Shown here in pieces: positions 45,571 to 53,436 of a DNA stretch of 64,000 bases. The stretch is from the NCBI RefSeq assembly GCF_000376985.1, contig NZ_AQYA01000032.1, positions 62,001 through 126,000 on the forward strand, in the 5' to 3' direction. Numbering within the stretch: the first letter of the stretch is position 1; each line of letters opens with the position of its first letter. The position numbers and the translations under genes were made by a program. The stretch is from Streptococcus henryi DSM 19005 (lineage in GTDB: Bacteria; Bacillota; Bacilli; Lactobacillales; Streptococcaceae). Under the pieces are notes generated by a model. It searched no databases. It saw only the letters and a program-made list of their open reading frames with translations, and was not told the origin of the DNA.

Positions 45571-45618
45571 AATCAATATGTAGTGTTATGTTTAAAATAT
45601 CGACACAACATATTGATT
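45571..45618 (+). promoter_or_regulatory. Tandem NrdR boxes before nrdD
   Basis: Sixteen-base sites at 45571-45586 and 45603-45618 each match the NrdR box (ACACWATATATWGTGT) at 13 of 16 positions. Their starts lie 32 bases apart, three helical turns. They are also inverted copies and could fold as a terminator for the upstream gene. Confidence 0.7.
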
Positions 45619-45640
45619 TTTTTTTCTACAATGGTATAAT
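45613..45640 (+). promoter_or_regulatory. nrdD promoter
   Basis: TTGATT, 16 bases, TATAAT with TGG before it. The second NrdR box covers the -35. Confidence 0.65.
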
Positions 45641-45679
45641 AGTAAAAGATTAAATAATAGAAAAAATAACTGAGATAGA

Positions 45680-45724
45680 CTATCACAAAAGCAACTTTTC
45701 TAAGTTGCTTCTTGCTATGATAGA
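45680..45724 (+). other. Hairpin in the nrdD leader
   Basis: AGCAACTT pairs with AAGTTGCT; outside it CTATCA pairs with TGATAG. There is only a short T-run, so it may be a stabilising or regulatory 5' structure. Confidence 0.5.
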
Positions 45725-45825
45725 GGTTTAAAGAGCAAATTGATTTGTTTTATAAGCTCATCTATGGTAAGCGTAAAAAATCAGCATTATATTTTTTTCT
45801 TAGAAGTAATGAAGGGACTTTGACC

Positions 45826-48024
45826 ATGATGACATTGGAAAAAGAAAAAATTGTAACACGTTCGGACATGAAAGTAATTAAACGCGACGGTCGTTTGGTT
45901 AACTTTGATGCAGATAAGATTTACAGTGCACTTTTGAAAGCTAGCAATAATGTAACCAAGATGTCTCCACTTGTTGAGGCGAAGTTGGAAGGAATTGCTG
46001 ACCGTGTCATCGCTGAAATCTACGAACGTTTCCAAAATAATATTAAAATTTACGAGATTCAAAACATTGTTGAACATGAGCTTTTAGAGGCTAATGAGTA
46101 TGCCATTGCTAATGAGTACATCAACTATCGTACACGCCGCGATTTCGACCGTGCCAAGGCAACAGATATCAACTTTACCATTGATAAATTGCTCAACAAA
46201 GACCAAACTGTGGTCAATGAAAATGCTAATAAAGACAGTGATGTTTTCAATACGCAACGTGATTTGACGGCTGGTATTGTTGGTAAATCAATTGGTCTTA
46301 AAATGTTGCCAAGTCATGTTGCCAATGCTCACCAAAAGGGTGACATTCATTACCATGACCTTGATTACAGCCCATACACACCAATGACCAACTGCTGTCT
46401 TATTGATTTTAAGGGTATGTTGGCTAATGGATTCAAGATTGGTAATGCTGAGGTGGAAAGTCCTAAGTCTATTCAGACAGCGACAGCCCAGATTTCTCAA
46501 ATCATTGCCAACGTAGCTTCAAGCCAGTATGGCGGTTGTACGGCAGACCGTATTGATGAGTTTTTGGCTCCATACGCGGAGCTCAATTACCAAAAGCATC
46601 TTAAAGATGCTCAAGAATGGGTGGCTGAAGAGAAGCGTGAAGATTACGCGCGTGCTAAGACTAAGAAAGACATCTATGATGCCATGCAGTCTTTGGAGTA
46701 TGAGATTAATACCCTTTTCACTTCAAATGGTCAAACGCCATTTACCTCACTTGGTTTTGGTCTAGGAACTAACTGGTTTGAACGTGAAATTCAAAAAGCT
46801 ATTCTTGAGATTCGCATCAAGGGCTTGGGTTCTGAACATCGCACAGCTATTTTCCCTAAACTTATCTTTACAGTTAAGCGTGGTCTTAATTTAGAGCCTG
46901 ATAGTCCTAACTATGACATCAAACAGCTGGCTCTTGAGTGTGCCACAAAACGTATGTATCCAGATATGTTATCATACGATAAAATCGTTGAATTGACTGG
47001 GTCTTTCAAGGCTCCTATGGGATGTCGTTCATTCTTGCAAGGCTGGAAGGATGAAAATGGTGTGGATGTTACCTCAGGTCGTATGAACCTGGGTGTTGTT
47101 ACTGTCAATCTTCCACGTATTGCCATGGAATCAAATGGTGACATCAATAAATTCTGGGAAATCTTCAATGAGCGTATGGCCATTGCTAAGGATGCTCTTG
47201 TTTACCGTGTGGAACGTGTTAAGGAAGCAACGCCAGCTAATGCTCCGATTCTTTACCAATATGGTGCTTTTGGCCAACGTCTTGGTAAGTATGATAATGT
47301 TGATGAACTCTTCAAACATCGTCGTGCTACGGTATCATTGGGTTACATCGGTCTTTATGAAGTCGCTACAGTCTTCTATGGTGGAGAGTGGGAAAATAAT
47401 GCTGAGGCAAAAGACTTTACAGTTAATATCGTTAAAACCATGAAGAACTTGTGTGCAGATTGGTCTGATGAATATGACTACCATTTCTCAGTTTACTCAA
47501 CACCATCTGAAAGTTTGACAGACCGTTTCTGCCGTCTAGATACTGAAAAATTTGGTATTGTGACTGACATCACTGACAAGGAATACTATACTAATTCCTT
47601 CCACTATGATGTCCGTAAGAATCCAACACCATTTGAAAAACTGGACTTTGAAAAAGTATATCCAGCAGCTGGTGCTTCAGGAGGATTCATTCACTACTGT
47701 GAATATCCAGTTCTTCAACAAAATCCAAAAGCGCTTGAAGCTGTTTGGGATTATGCCTATGATCGTGTTGGCTATCTAGGAACAAACACACCAATTGATA
47801 AGTGTTACAAGTGTGATTTCGAGGGTGACTTCACACCAACAGAACGAGGATTTACTTGTCCAAACTGTGGTAACAGCGATCCTAAAACAGTAGACGTTGT
47901 TAAGCGTACTTGCGGTTACCTAGGTAACCCACAAGCTCGTCCAATGGTAAATGGTCGCCACAAAGAAATCTCAGCCCGTGTTAAACATATGAACGGCTCA
48001 ACAATCAATAATCCAGGACAATAA
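45826..48024 (+). CDS. nrdD: Anaerobic ribonucleoside-triphosphate reductase
   Basis: 732 residues from ATG 45826 (or 45829), with GAAGGGA upstream; the longer frame to 45745 is not supported. N-terminal ATP-cone (about 10-100), the barrel core, four Cys Zn site near the end (CYKCDFEGD, then CPNCG), and the glycyl-radical motif RTCGYLGNP. It makes dNTPs without oxygen, after activation by NrdG (49902). Expression is probably repressed by NrdR through the boxes upstream; nrdR is elsewhere. Confidence 0.97.
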   Translation: MMTLEKEKIVTRSDMKVIKRDGRLVNFDADKIYSALLKASNNVTKMSPLVEAKLEGIADRVIAEIYERFQNNIKIYEIQNIVEHELLEANEYAIANEYINYRTRRDFDRAKATDINFTIDKLLNKDQTVVNENANKDSDVFNTQRDLTAGIVGKSIGLKMLPSHVANAHQKGDIHYHDLDYSPYTPMTNCCLIDFKGMLANGFKIGNAEVESPKSIQTATAQISQIIANVASSQYGGCTADRIDEFLAPYAELNYQKHLKDAQEWVAEEKREDYARAKTKKDIYDAMQSLEYEINTLFTSNGQTPFTSLGFGLGTNWFEREIQKAILEIRIKGLGSEHRTAIFPKLIFTVKRGLNLEPDSPNYDIKQLALECATKRMYPDMLSYDKIVELTGSFKAPMGCRSFLQGWKDENGVDVTSGRMNLGVVTVNLPRIAMESNGDINKFWEIFNERMAIAKDALVYRVERVKEATPANAPILYQYGAFGQRLGKYDNVDELFKHRRATVSLGYIGLYEVATVFYGGEWENNAEAKDFTVNIVKTMKNLCADWSDEYDYHFSVYSTPSESLTDRFCRLDTEKFGIVTDITDKEYYTNSFHYDVRKNPTPFEKLDFEKVYPAAGASGGFIHYCEYPVLQQNPKALEAVWDYAYDRVGYLGTNTPIDKCYKCDFEGDFTPTERGFTCPNCGNSDPKTVDVVKRTCGYLGNPQARPMVNGRHKEISARVKHMNGSTINNPGQ

Positions 48025-48031
48025 AAGTAAT

Positions 48032-48058
48032 AAAAGGTTGCTTAAAGCAACCTTTTAT
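48032..48058 (+). terminator. Terminator of nrdD
   Basis: AAAAGGTTGCTT pairs with AAGCAACCTTTT, one-base loop between, then ATT. Confidence 0.85.
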
Positions 48059-48070
48059 TGATATTATAAA

Positions 48071-48233
48071 GATTGAGGCGTAGCTTCTCAATCAGATATT
48101 TTTCGCGGTGTGAAAAAGACAATTAGCAGATGGTCTGCTAATTGTCTCGGAAATTTTGAGACTTAGGGCTCAAAATTTAGCTATGGAATTCCGTAGGAAG
48201 TCGCTAGCGTCCGTCACACTTCAGAAAAATATC
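48071..48233 (+). other. Multi-hairpin structured element
   Basis: Perfect hairpins: GATTGAG with CTCAATC; 13 bp at 48118-48130 with 48134-48146; 10 bp at 48151-48160 with 48169-48178. An outer arm, GATATTTTTC at 48095, pairs with GAAAAATATC ending at 48233, with GTGTGA and TCACAC continuing it. This gives a multi-branch junction. It may be a structured RNA in the leader of the next gene or a small mobile repeat. Confidence 0.55.
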
Positions 48234-48253
48234 AAAAAGAAAGGAAAAAACAA

Positions 48254-48403
48254 GTGGGAAAATATCAATTAGATTATAAAGGCATGCAACAAGTGGAGCG
48301 ATTCCACGAGAAAAATTCAAACGTGAAGACTAATAAAAAGGCTCGCGTTAATGATTTAAAAGCAAAATTTATCGAGAAAACGAAACAAAAAGCAAGTAAA
48401 TAA
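48254..48403 (+). CDS. Small basic protein (49 residues)
   Basis: GTG 48254 with AAAGGAAA upstream. The product MGKYQLDYKGMQQVERFHEK..., rich in Lys and ending KQKASK, is 49 residues and probably helical. A small protein at this spot between nrdD and nrdG is, as I recall, usual in streptococci. No function known. It follows the multi-hairpin element closely. Confidence 0.6.
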   Translation: MGKYQLDYKGMQQVERFHEKNSNVKTNKKARVNDLKAKFIEKTKQKASK

Positions 48404-48429
48404 GCTCTGGGTTCAGGGGAGGAAAAGCT

Positions 48430-49362
48430 ATGTTACGTATTGGGATTATCGGACTCGGTGATATTTTTAAGAAGGCCTATCTACCATACCTAGGTCAAGT
48501 CTCTGAAGTTGAGTGGCATCTTTTTACACGTCAGACAGCAGTTCTGAATCAAGTTGCTGATAGGCTTTCACACTCAAAAACTTATGATTCTCTTGAAGAT
48601 TTGCATCAAGCTAATCTTGATGGTGTCATGATCCATGCTGCGACAGTGGCTCACTATGACATAGCCAAAGCTTTCCTTGAACGTGGCATCCCCGTTTACA
48701 TGGACAAGCCCATCACCGAAGATTACCAGCAAACTGCAGCTCTATACCAGCTGGCAGAGAAGCACAGCACCTTCCTTATGGCAGGCTTCAACCGACGGTT
48801 TGCCCCTAAGGTTTTGACAATGGCAGAGCAGGCTGACAAGGTTCGTATCACCGTTGAGAAAAACGATGTCAATCGACTTGGTGACTTCCAATACAAACTC
48901 TTTGATTTCTTTATCCATCCCTTGGACACAGCCCTTTTTCTGGCACATGACAAGCCCATCGCAGGCTCTTTCAGCTACGCTTTAGTAGACAATCAGCTAC
49001 AGCAGGTTCAGGTGACACTTGAGACTGCTACTAGCACTGTTCTAGCTAGCATGAACCTGCAGTCAGGCAGTCGCCGAGAAGTCATGGAAGTCCAAACACC
49101 AGATGCGACCTATCATCTGGAAAATTTAGATGACTTAACGATTTATAAAGGTCTTGAGGCGACAAAAGATGGTTTTGGTTCTTGGGATACCACCCTCTAT
49201 AAACGTGGCTTTGAATCTATCATCGTCGCCTTTCTTCAAGCTGTGAAAACAGGCATTTCACCAGTTTCACGTGAAACCAGTCTCCTCAGCCATTGGATTT
49301 GTGAGCAGATTAAGCAATCAGAATCCACTTCAGGTCAACTAAATTTTAACTTACCTGACTAG
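48430..49362 (+). CDS. Gfo/Idh/MocA family oxidoreductase
   Basis: 310 residues. Rossmann motif IGIIGLGDIFKKAYLP at the N-terminus; then MDKPITEDYQQT, the D-K-P form of the usual E-K-P catalytic segment, and the C-terminal domain with FDFFIHPLD, placing the usual His. NAD(P)-dependent; substrates in the family are sugars, inositols or biliverdin, not predictable here. GGGAGG lies before the start, and the acetyltransferase and nrdG follow in the same direction. Confidence 0.85.
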   Translation: MLRIGIIGLGDIFKKAYLPYLGQVSEVEWHLFTRQTAVLNQVADRLSHSKTYDSLEDLHQANLDGVMIHAATVAHYDIAKAFLERGIPVYMDKPITEDYQQTAALYQLAEKHSTFLMAGFNRRFAPKVLTMAEQADKVRITVEKNDVNRLGDFQYKLFDFFIHPLDTALFLAHDKPIAGSFSYALVDNQLQQVQVTLETATSTVLASMNLQSGSRREVMEVQTPDATYHLENLDDLTIYKGLEATKDGFGSWDTTLYKRGFESIIVAFLQAVKTGISPVSRETSLLSHWICEQIKQSESTSGQLNFNLPD

Positions 49363-49371
49363 GGAGGTCAT

Positions 49372-49872
49372 ATGGAATTACGCAGACCAAGATTAGAAGA
49401 TAAAGAAACTATTTTGGACATGATGGCTGAGTTTGAAGAGACAGAGTCGGTCCATGATGGTGGTTTTTGGGATAGTGAATCGTTTGATTATGAGGCTTGG
49501 TTGGAGAAAAATCTGACCAATGAAATGGGCATTGGCATTCCAGAGCACTTTGTACCATCGGTGCAATTTGTTTCCTTTGATGACAATGGCAGAGCGCTGG
49601 GATTTCTGCATCTGAGACTGCGTCTTAATGAGAGTCTTCTCAGTAAGGGAGGCCATATTGGTTACTCTATCAGACCCAGTGCGCGTGGGAAGGGCTATGC
49701 GACCAAGCAGCTCTGCTATGGCCTCAAAGAGGCAAAAAGAAAAAATATCCCCAAGGCATTGCTGACCTGTGATGCGACCAATGCTGCTAGCCGTGCCGTT
49801 ATTTTGGCAAATGGCGGAGCTTTGGAGGATGTGAGGGATGGTGTTGAGCGCTACTGGATTGACACCGAGTGA
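49372..49872 (+). CDS. GNAT family acetyltransferase
   Basis: 166 residues. Acetyl-CoA site in YSIRPSARGKGYATKQL (R-x-x-G-x-G/A), and ALLTCDATNAASRAVILANGG as the second half. It belongs to the YhbS/RimL-like group common in Firmicutes. Acceptor unknown. The nrdD-(small)-oxidoreductase-GNAT-nrdG order suggests co-transcription with nrdG rather than a shared pathway. Confidence 0.88.
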   Translation: MELRRPRLEDKETILDMMAEFEETESVHDGGFWDSESFDYEAWLEKNLTNEMGIGIPEHFVPSVQFVSFDDNGRALGFLHLRLRLNESLLSKGGHIGYSIRPSARGKGYATKQLCYGLKEAKRKNIPKALLTCDATNAASRAVILANGGALEDVRDGVERYWIDTE

Positions 49873-49901
49873 TTGTGGATAAGTAGCTAGAAAGGACGAA
49901 A

Positions 49902-50516
49902 ATGACAGAAGAAACATGGAATACTCCCAAACCTGGCGAATGGAAGTCAGAAGAACTTAGTCAGGGACGAATTATTGATTATAAGGCTTTTAATTTTGTT
50001 GATGGTGAGGGCGTGCGTAACTCGCTTTATGTGGCGGGCTGTATGTTTCACTGCAAGGGCTGCTACAATGTGGCAACTTGGTCCTTTAATGCTGGTATCC
50101 CTTATACACAGGAATTGGAAGAGCAAATTATGGCTGATTTAGCACAGCCCTACGTTCAAGGGCTGACTCTTTTAGGTGGAGAACCTTTCCTTAATACTGG
50201 AATCTTGCTTCCTTTGGTCAAGCGTATTCGCCGTGAATTGCCAGACAAGGACATCTGGTCTTGGACAGGTTACACTTGGGAAGAAATGATGCTAGAGACA
50301 CCGGATAAGTTAGAATTACTGAGCTTGATTGACATCCTAGTGGATGGTCGCTTCGACCAAGCTAAGAAAAATCTTATGCTGCAGTTTCGAGGATCATCCA
50401 ATCAACGGATTATAGATGTTCAAAAATCCCTAGCTCAGGGTGAGGTTGTCATCTGGGATAAACTCAATGATGGCAAGCAGGCTTATGAACAAGTCAGTCG
50501 TGATGATTTGCTCTAG
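49902..50516 (+). CDS. nrdG: Anaerobic ribonucleotide reductase activating protein
   Basis: 204 residues, radical-SAM enzyme. The 4Fe-4S motif is C-x3-C-x2-C in AGCMFHCKGCYN at about 46-53, then GGEP-type LLGGEPFLN. It reduces S-adenosylmethionine to make the glycyl radical on NrdD. AAAGGA precedes the start. It ends at a strong terminator. Confidence 0.96.
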   Translation: MTEETWNTPKPGEWKSEELSQGRIIDYKAFNFVDGEGVRNSLYVAGCMFHCKGCYNVATWSFNAGIPYTQELEEQIMADLAQPYVQGLTLLGGEPFLNTGILLPLVKRIRRELPDKDIWSWTGYTWEEMMLETPDKLELLSLIDILVDGRFDQAKKNLMLQFRGSSNQRIIDVQKSLAQGEVVIWDKLNDGKQAYEQVSRDDLL

Positions 50517-50534
50517 ACAAAGTAATAAAGAGAT

Positions 50535-50580
50535 AAAAAAGCATGAAACTAAGGAAAAATTCTTGGTTTCATGCTTTTTT
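50535..50580 (+). terminator. Terminator of nrdG
   Basis: AAAAAAGCATGAAAC pairs with GTTTCATGCTTTTTT, the arm's T-run ending it. Confidence 0.9.
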
Positions 50581-50605
50581 CGTTATTTTTACTTATTTTG
50601 AGGAT

Positions 50606-50800
50606 TTATCCAAAGAAATCTACAAGTTATCCCCAAAAAACAGAGGGAGTTATCCACAGGTTGTGAATAAGTGTTAACAATTATGGGGATATTAGTAACC
50701 AATAGGGGGCAAAATAGTTATTTTATAAGTTTCCAAAACTGATTTTCAAAAAAATACTTATCCACAGATATTAACATTTTATCCACCTTTTTGTGGAAAA
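50606..50800. other. DnaA-box cluster
   Basis: Perfect TTATCCACA at 50650 and 50758; TTATTCACA on the minus strand at 50662-50670; near matches at 50606 (TTATCCAAA), 50627 (TTATCCCCA), 50779 (TTATCCACC) and 50792-50800 (TTTTCCACA, minus). Seven sites in 195 bases of AT-rich non-coding DNA. It is not beside dnaA or dnaN, so it is more likely a regulatory or titration cluster than the chromosome origin. Confidence 0.8.
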
Positions 50801-50816
50801 GCCTGTTGGCAAGTGT

Positions 50817-51545
50817 TTACAGAGCCTCTTTGACATAGACAAACTGGCTATCAGATGACAAATCTTCTTGAAATGCAAAGCCATCAAAAGTCAATGTTTT
50901 CAAGCTCCCAAGGCTATCAGCCCCTTTCTTAGCTACAGTCAAAATAAATTTACCCCGAGCTTTTTTGGAGATTGTGGAATGTGTCTTGAGTTTTCCATTT
51001 TTTTTCTCCATAAATTTGAGACTGATGAAGTTTTTGCGAACAGCAGGTGAAAAGACTTCCTCAAACTCGCATGATAAGAGAGAGATAACCAAATCACCGT
51101 CTTTAATAGAGTCATCATAATCCTTGCGCCAGTATGATTTCAGGGATTTTCCCTCAATCTTAAAAGGCATGTTAAAGTCCAAACGGTGGGGAGAAATAGG
51201 CTGTCTAGCAGGTATGACACCATAAAGTGCAGATGTGACATAGACATGCTTACCCAAATAGTTCAGCTCATCTGGGGATAAGTCTGATTTAAACTGGCGG
51301 TACATAAGTCCGTTAAAAAGCTCATAGGCTGGAAAGGCAGGAGCAGCCCCATTTAAAAGTGCTTGCCACCTCTCGTGCTCAGTTTGTGCAGCATCTGGCT
51401 TGATTTTATAGGCCTTTTCCAAATCATCTGTGGATAACTTTGCTATTTCTTGGACAATAGCAGAGCTTTTTTCCTTGATTTGGTGAGGACAAGTTTCCCC
51501 AGTTAGGGTCATTTCTTTTGCGGTAGGAATTAAAAATTTAAGCAT
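50817..51545 (-). CDS. yaaA: Peroxide stress protein YaaA
   Basis: 242 residues of the DUF328/YaaA family: MLKFLIPTAKEM at the start, NGAAPAFPAYELFNGLMYR, then ISPHRLDFNMPFK and ISLLSCEFEEVF. E. coli YaaA lowers free iron during peroxide stress and binds DNA. The start is ATG 51545, with a modest ribosome site. A copy of AATAGCAGAGC lies in the gene on the opposite strand. Confidence 0.9.
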   Translation of the reverse strand: MLKFLIPTAKEMTLTGETCPHQIKEKSSAIVQEIAKLSTDDLEKAYKIKPDAAQTEHERWQALLNGAAPAFPAYELFNGLMYRQFKSDLSPDELNYLGKHVYVTSALYGVIPARQPISPHRLDFNMPFKIEGKSLKSYWRKDYDDSIKDGDLVISLLSCEFEEVFSPAVRKNFISLKFMEKKNGKLKTHSTISKKARGKFILTVAKKGADSLGSLKTLTFDGFAFQEDLSSDSQFVYVKEAL

Positions 51546-51586
51546 AGTTTCATTGTAAAGTGAGCTGATGATGCTGTCAAGTTAGA

Positions 51587-51690
51587 GCTATTATGGTCAT
51601 TTGAATTAGCTTTGCTACATCGTCACTATCAGTTTACCCTACTTTTGGCTGAGATCTTAATTTCCAACCTCCAAGAGTCTATCCCCAGAC
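51587..51690 (-). repeat. Second dispersed repeat family, copy 2
   Basis: Inverted relative to 29768-29880; shared are ATCGTCACTATCAG, then TACCCTACTTTTGG and CAAGAGTC. A further CCAAGAGTC hairpin follows at 51670-51700. Confidence 0.55.
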
Positions 51691-51825
51691 TCTTGGAGCC
51701 ATCTGCATCTCTGTTTCTTGTCTGAAAGCTAATTCAATTGACAATAACAAAAAGGGATAGGACAGAACTCTTCTTTAACGGTGAAGAGTTCATAGTCCCA
51801 CCCCCAAAAATATCTAGTAAGTCAA

Positions 51826-52500
51826 TCAAGCACTATCAGCATTGTCATTGCTTTGATTGTCACAAGTATCATTCAGTTGTCTGTGATAAGAGTTGCGTAA
51901 CTCTTTTTGATGATCTTCTTCAAAGTTACCAAAATAGGTTGGAATAGCAGAAAAGAGAACAGCAAAATCTTTGGCAACTTCTTCAGGAGCCTCTGGTTCT
52001 TCTTCTACAAGCCAATAACGTATAACATTAATGAATGCTCCGGTCAGAACCTTAGAAACGAAATTAATATCTTTAGATTGGGTATCCCCTGGAATACTCC
52101 AAGGAAGGTTAAATGTTTTATAAATAATGGATGAATTATCGTTAAAAATAGTAGCGTAAGTATCATAATGTCCACTCAAAATGAGCGAGCGTATAAATTT
52201 TCGCTTTTGATACATAAAATCTAAAGTGACATAAAAGACATCTTCAGGTTTAGTTGCTTGAAAGAATTTAGCACGTTCTTCATAGTACTCTAAGACAAGC
52301 AAGCTCATGCAATATTCCATGGCTGCTTCTTTGTTACAGAAGTAACGGTAGAAAGTTCGTCTTGAAACACCTGCTTCCTCTAAAATATGGTAGACTGCAA
52401 TATCATCATAAGGATATTCGCTAATTAACGAAATAAGAGCGTTGGAAATGGTCTGCATTGTAGTCAAAGCTTGTCTTTTCTTGCCTAGTAAATTACTCAT
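51826..52500 (-). CDS. TetR-family regulator
   Basis: 224 residues from ATG 52500 (MSNLLGKKRQAL) with AAGGGGGAA before it; a TTG 18 bases earlier overlaps that site. N-terminal helix-turn-helix in YDDIAVYHILEEAGVSRRTFYRYFCNKEAAM. The C-terminal ligand domain is unlike well-known members and ends in an unusual tail rich in Asn, Asp and Ser. It is divergent from the pilus island, with 660 bases between, and is a candidate regulator of it. Confidence 0.85.
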   Translation of the reverse strand: MSNLLGKKRQALTTMQTISNALISLISEYPYDDIAVYHILEEAGVSRRTFYRYFCNKEAAMEYCMSLLVLEYYEERAKFFQATKPEDVFYVTLDFMYQKRKFIRSLILSGHYDTYATIFNDNSSIIYKTFNLPWSIPGDTQSKDINFVSKVLTGAFINVIRYWLVEEEPEAPEEVAKDFAVLFSAIPTYFGNFEEDHQKELRNSYHRQLNDTCDNQSNDNADSA

Positions 52501-52591
52501 ACAAGATTCCCCCTTCAAGCAAAATACGTGAATAAGAAGATGATAAAACTATCACCCTAACACAACTTATATTTAAGTTTCATTAGAGAAC

Positions 52592-52654
52592 TCAAATACA
52601 GAAAGATAAATTTTTAATAGCTAGGAAAAGAAACTCTCTCTTCCTATTTGTCAT
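52592..52654 (-). CDS. Possible 20-residue leader peptide before tetR
   Basis: ATG 52654 has an ideal GGAGGTGATT before it. The frame encodes MTNRKREFLFLAIKN and a few more residues, ending 92 bases before the TetR start. It would be a leader ORF on the tetR transcript. Confidence 0.35.
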   Translation of the reverse strand: MTNRKREFLFLAIKNLSFCI

Positions 52655-52704
52655 AATCACCTCCAAATTGTAAAACTGTTATAATATAGATGTAAATTTT
52701 CAAG

Positions 52705-52713
52705 ATTATAGCA
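52705..52713 (-). promoter_or_regulatory. Extended -10 promoter for tetR
   Basis: TGCTATAAT on the minus strand, about 205 bases before the TetR start; a plus-strand TGTTATAAT at 52677-52685 is nearly back to back. Confidence 0.5.
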
Positions 52714-52837
52714 CAATTATTGAAAAAATAAAAGTTTTAAGAGAGCATATATGAAAAAATATAAAACGAAAATTACACACATATGTCAATTGTCAGATAA
52801 TTAAAATAAACGCAGACATAAGGAAAAAATTTTAATA

Positions 52838-52920
52838 AGAAACGTTAGAATAAAAAATGTATAACTTAATGAAAACGCTTTATTTTGCGGAAGTTAAGGT
52901 GTAGAATATGATTGTAAAGA
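52838..52920 (+). promoter_or_regulatory. Pilus island promoter region (shared block, copy 1)
   Basis: AGAAACGTTAGAATAAAAAA, then ATGAAAACGCTTTATTTT and the -10 TAGAAT at 52902. It aligns without gaps to 62138-62220. The core AAAACGCTTT on the minus strand matches a CcpA cre site at about 14 of 16 positions and touches the -35 (TTTATT). Nothing else but AT-rich DNA is seen from 52720 to 52830. Confidence 0.6.
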
Positions 52921-52921
52921 C

Positions 52922-52955
52922 AAAAGAGCCTCGGGTTACGAACCCTAGGACTTTT
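52922..52955 (+). terminator. Attenuator-like hairpin in the pilus leader
   Basis: AAAAGAGCCTCGGGTT pairs with AACCCTAGGACTTTT with two mismatches and loop ACG, then GACG. It lies between the promoter and the first gene at 53161. From 52960 to 53150 I see only AT-rich leader. Confidence 0.6.
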
Positions 52956-53160
52956 GACGACTCCAGACATGAAAATTTTTGCGCCAATGAAGGGCCCAAA
53001 AATGATTAAACTCTCTCTTTCTTAGTTTTGACAAATAATATTATTCAAATTTAAAAGGAAAACATAGTAAACTAGCGCTATTGAAATAATCTCAAATCAA
53101 TATTTTTGCATATTTGTAATTTTAAAAAATCAATAGATAAATAAAAAGAAGGTTTTGAAT

Positions 53161-53436
53161 ATGATGGATGAGAGAAATTTTCGTAAATTAAGGCGCATTG
53201 ATTTATATGAAATCATGCTAGCACAAAGTCAAGAGATTGATGCATTAAAGGCAGAGCTAGCACAAGTTCGAGAGGAACTATCGAATAAAGAGATTAAACT
53301 CAAAGAAGCGGGTTCAATTGCTGAGGCAGCGCTCAGCTTGACAAACATCTTTGAAGAAGCTCAAAAAGCAGCCGATTTGTATTTAGAGAATATTAAGACT
53401 ACATTCGGAGAAACTGATGAAAATGAAGAAGAATAG
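53161..53436 (+). CDS. Coiled-coil protein of the pilus locus
   Basis: 91 residues from ATG 53161, AGAAGG upstream. Heptads run from about 15 to 60 (IMLAQSQEIDALKAELAQVREEL), followed by a second helix. No signal peptide. Small coiled-coil proteins come before a signal peptidase gene in several streptococcal pilus loci; their role is unknown. It overlaps the next gene by 20 bases. Confidence 0.7.
   Translation: MMDERNFRKLRRIDLYEIMLAQSQEIDALKAELAQVREELSNKEIKLKEAGSIAEAALSLTNIFEEAQKAADLYLENIKTTFGETDENEEE

Noticed and set aside
50606..50800. Chromosomal replication origin
   Set aside because: The DnaA boxes are real, but dnaA, dnaN, rpmH and similar origin genes are absent; a regulatory cluster is more likely.
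51738..51947. 69-codon frame with several Cys and His residues on the plus strand
   Set aside because: It lies largely antisense to the TetR gene end and lacks a ribosome site; the Cys/His pattern comes from the complement of TetR codons.
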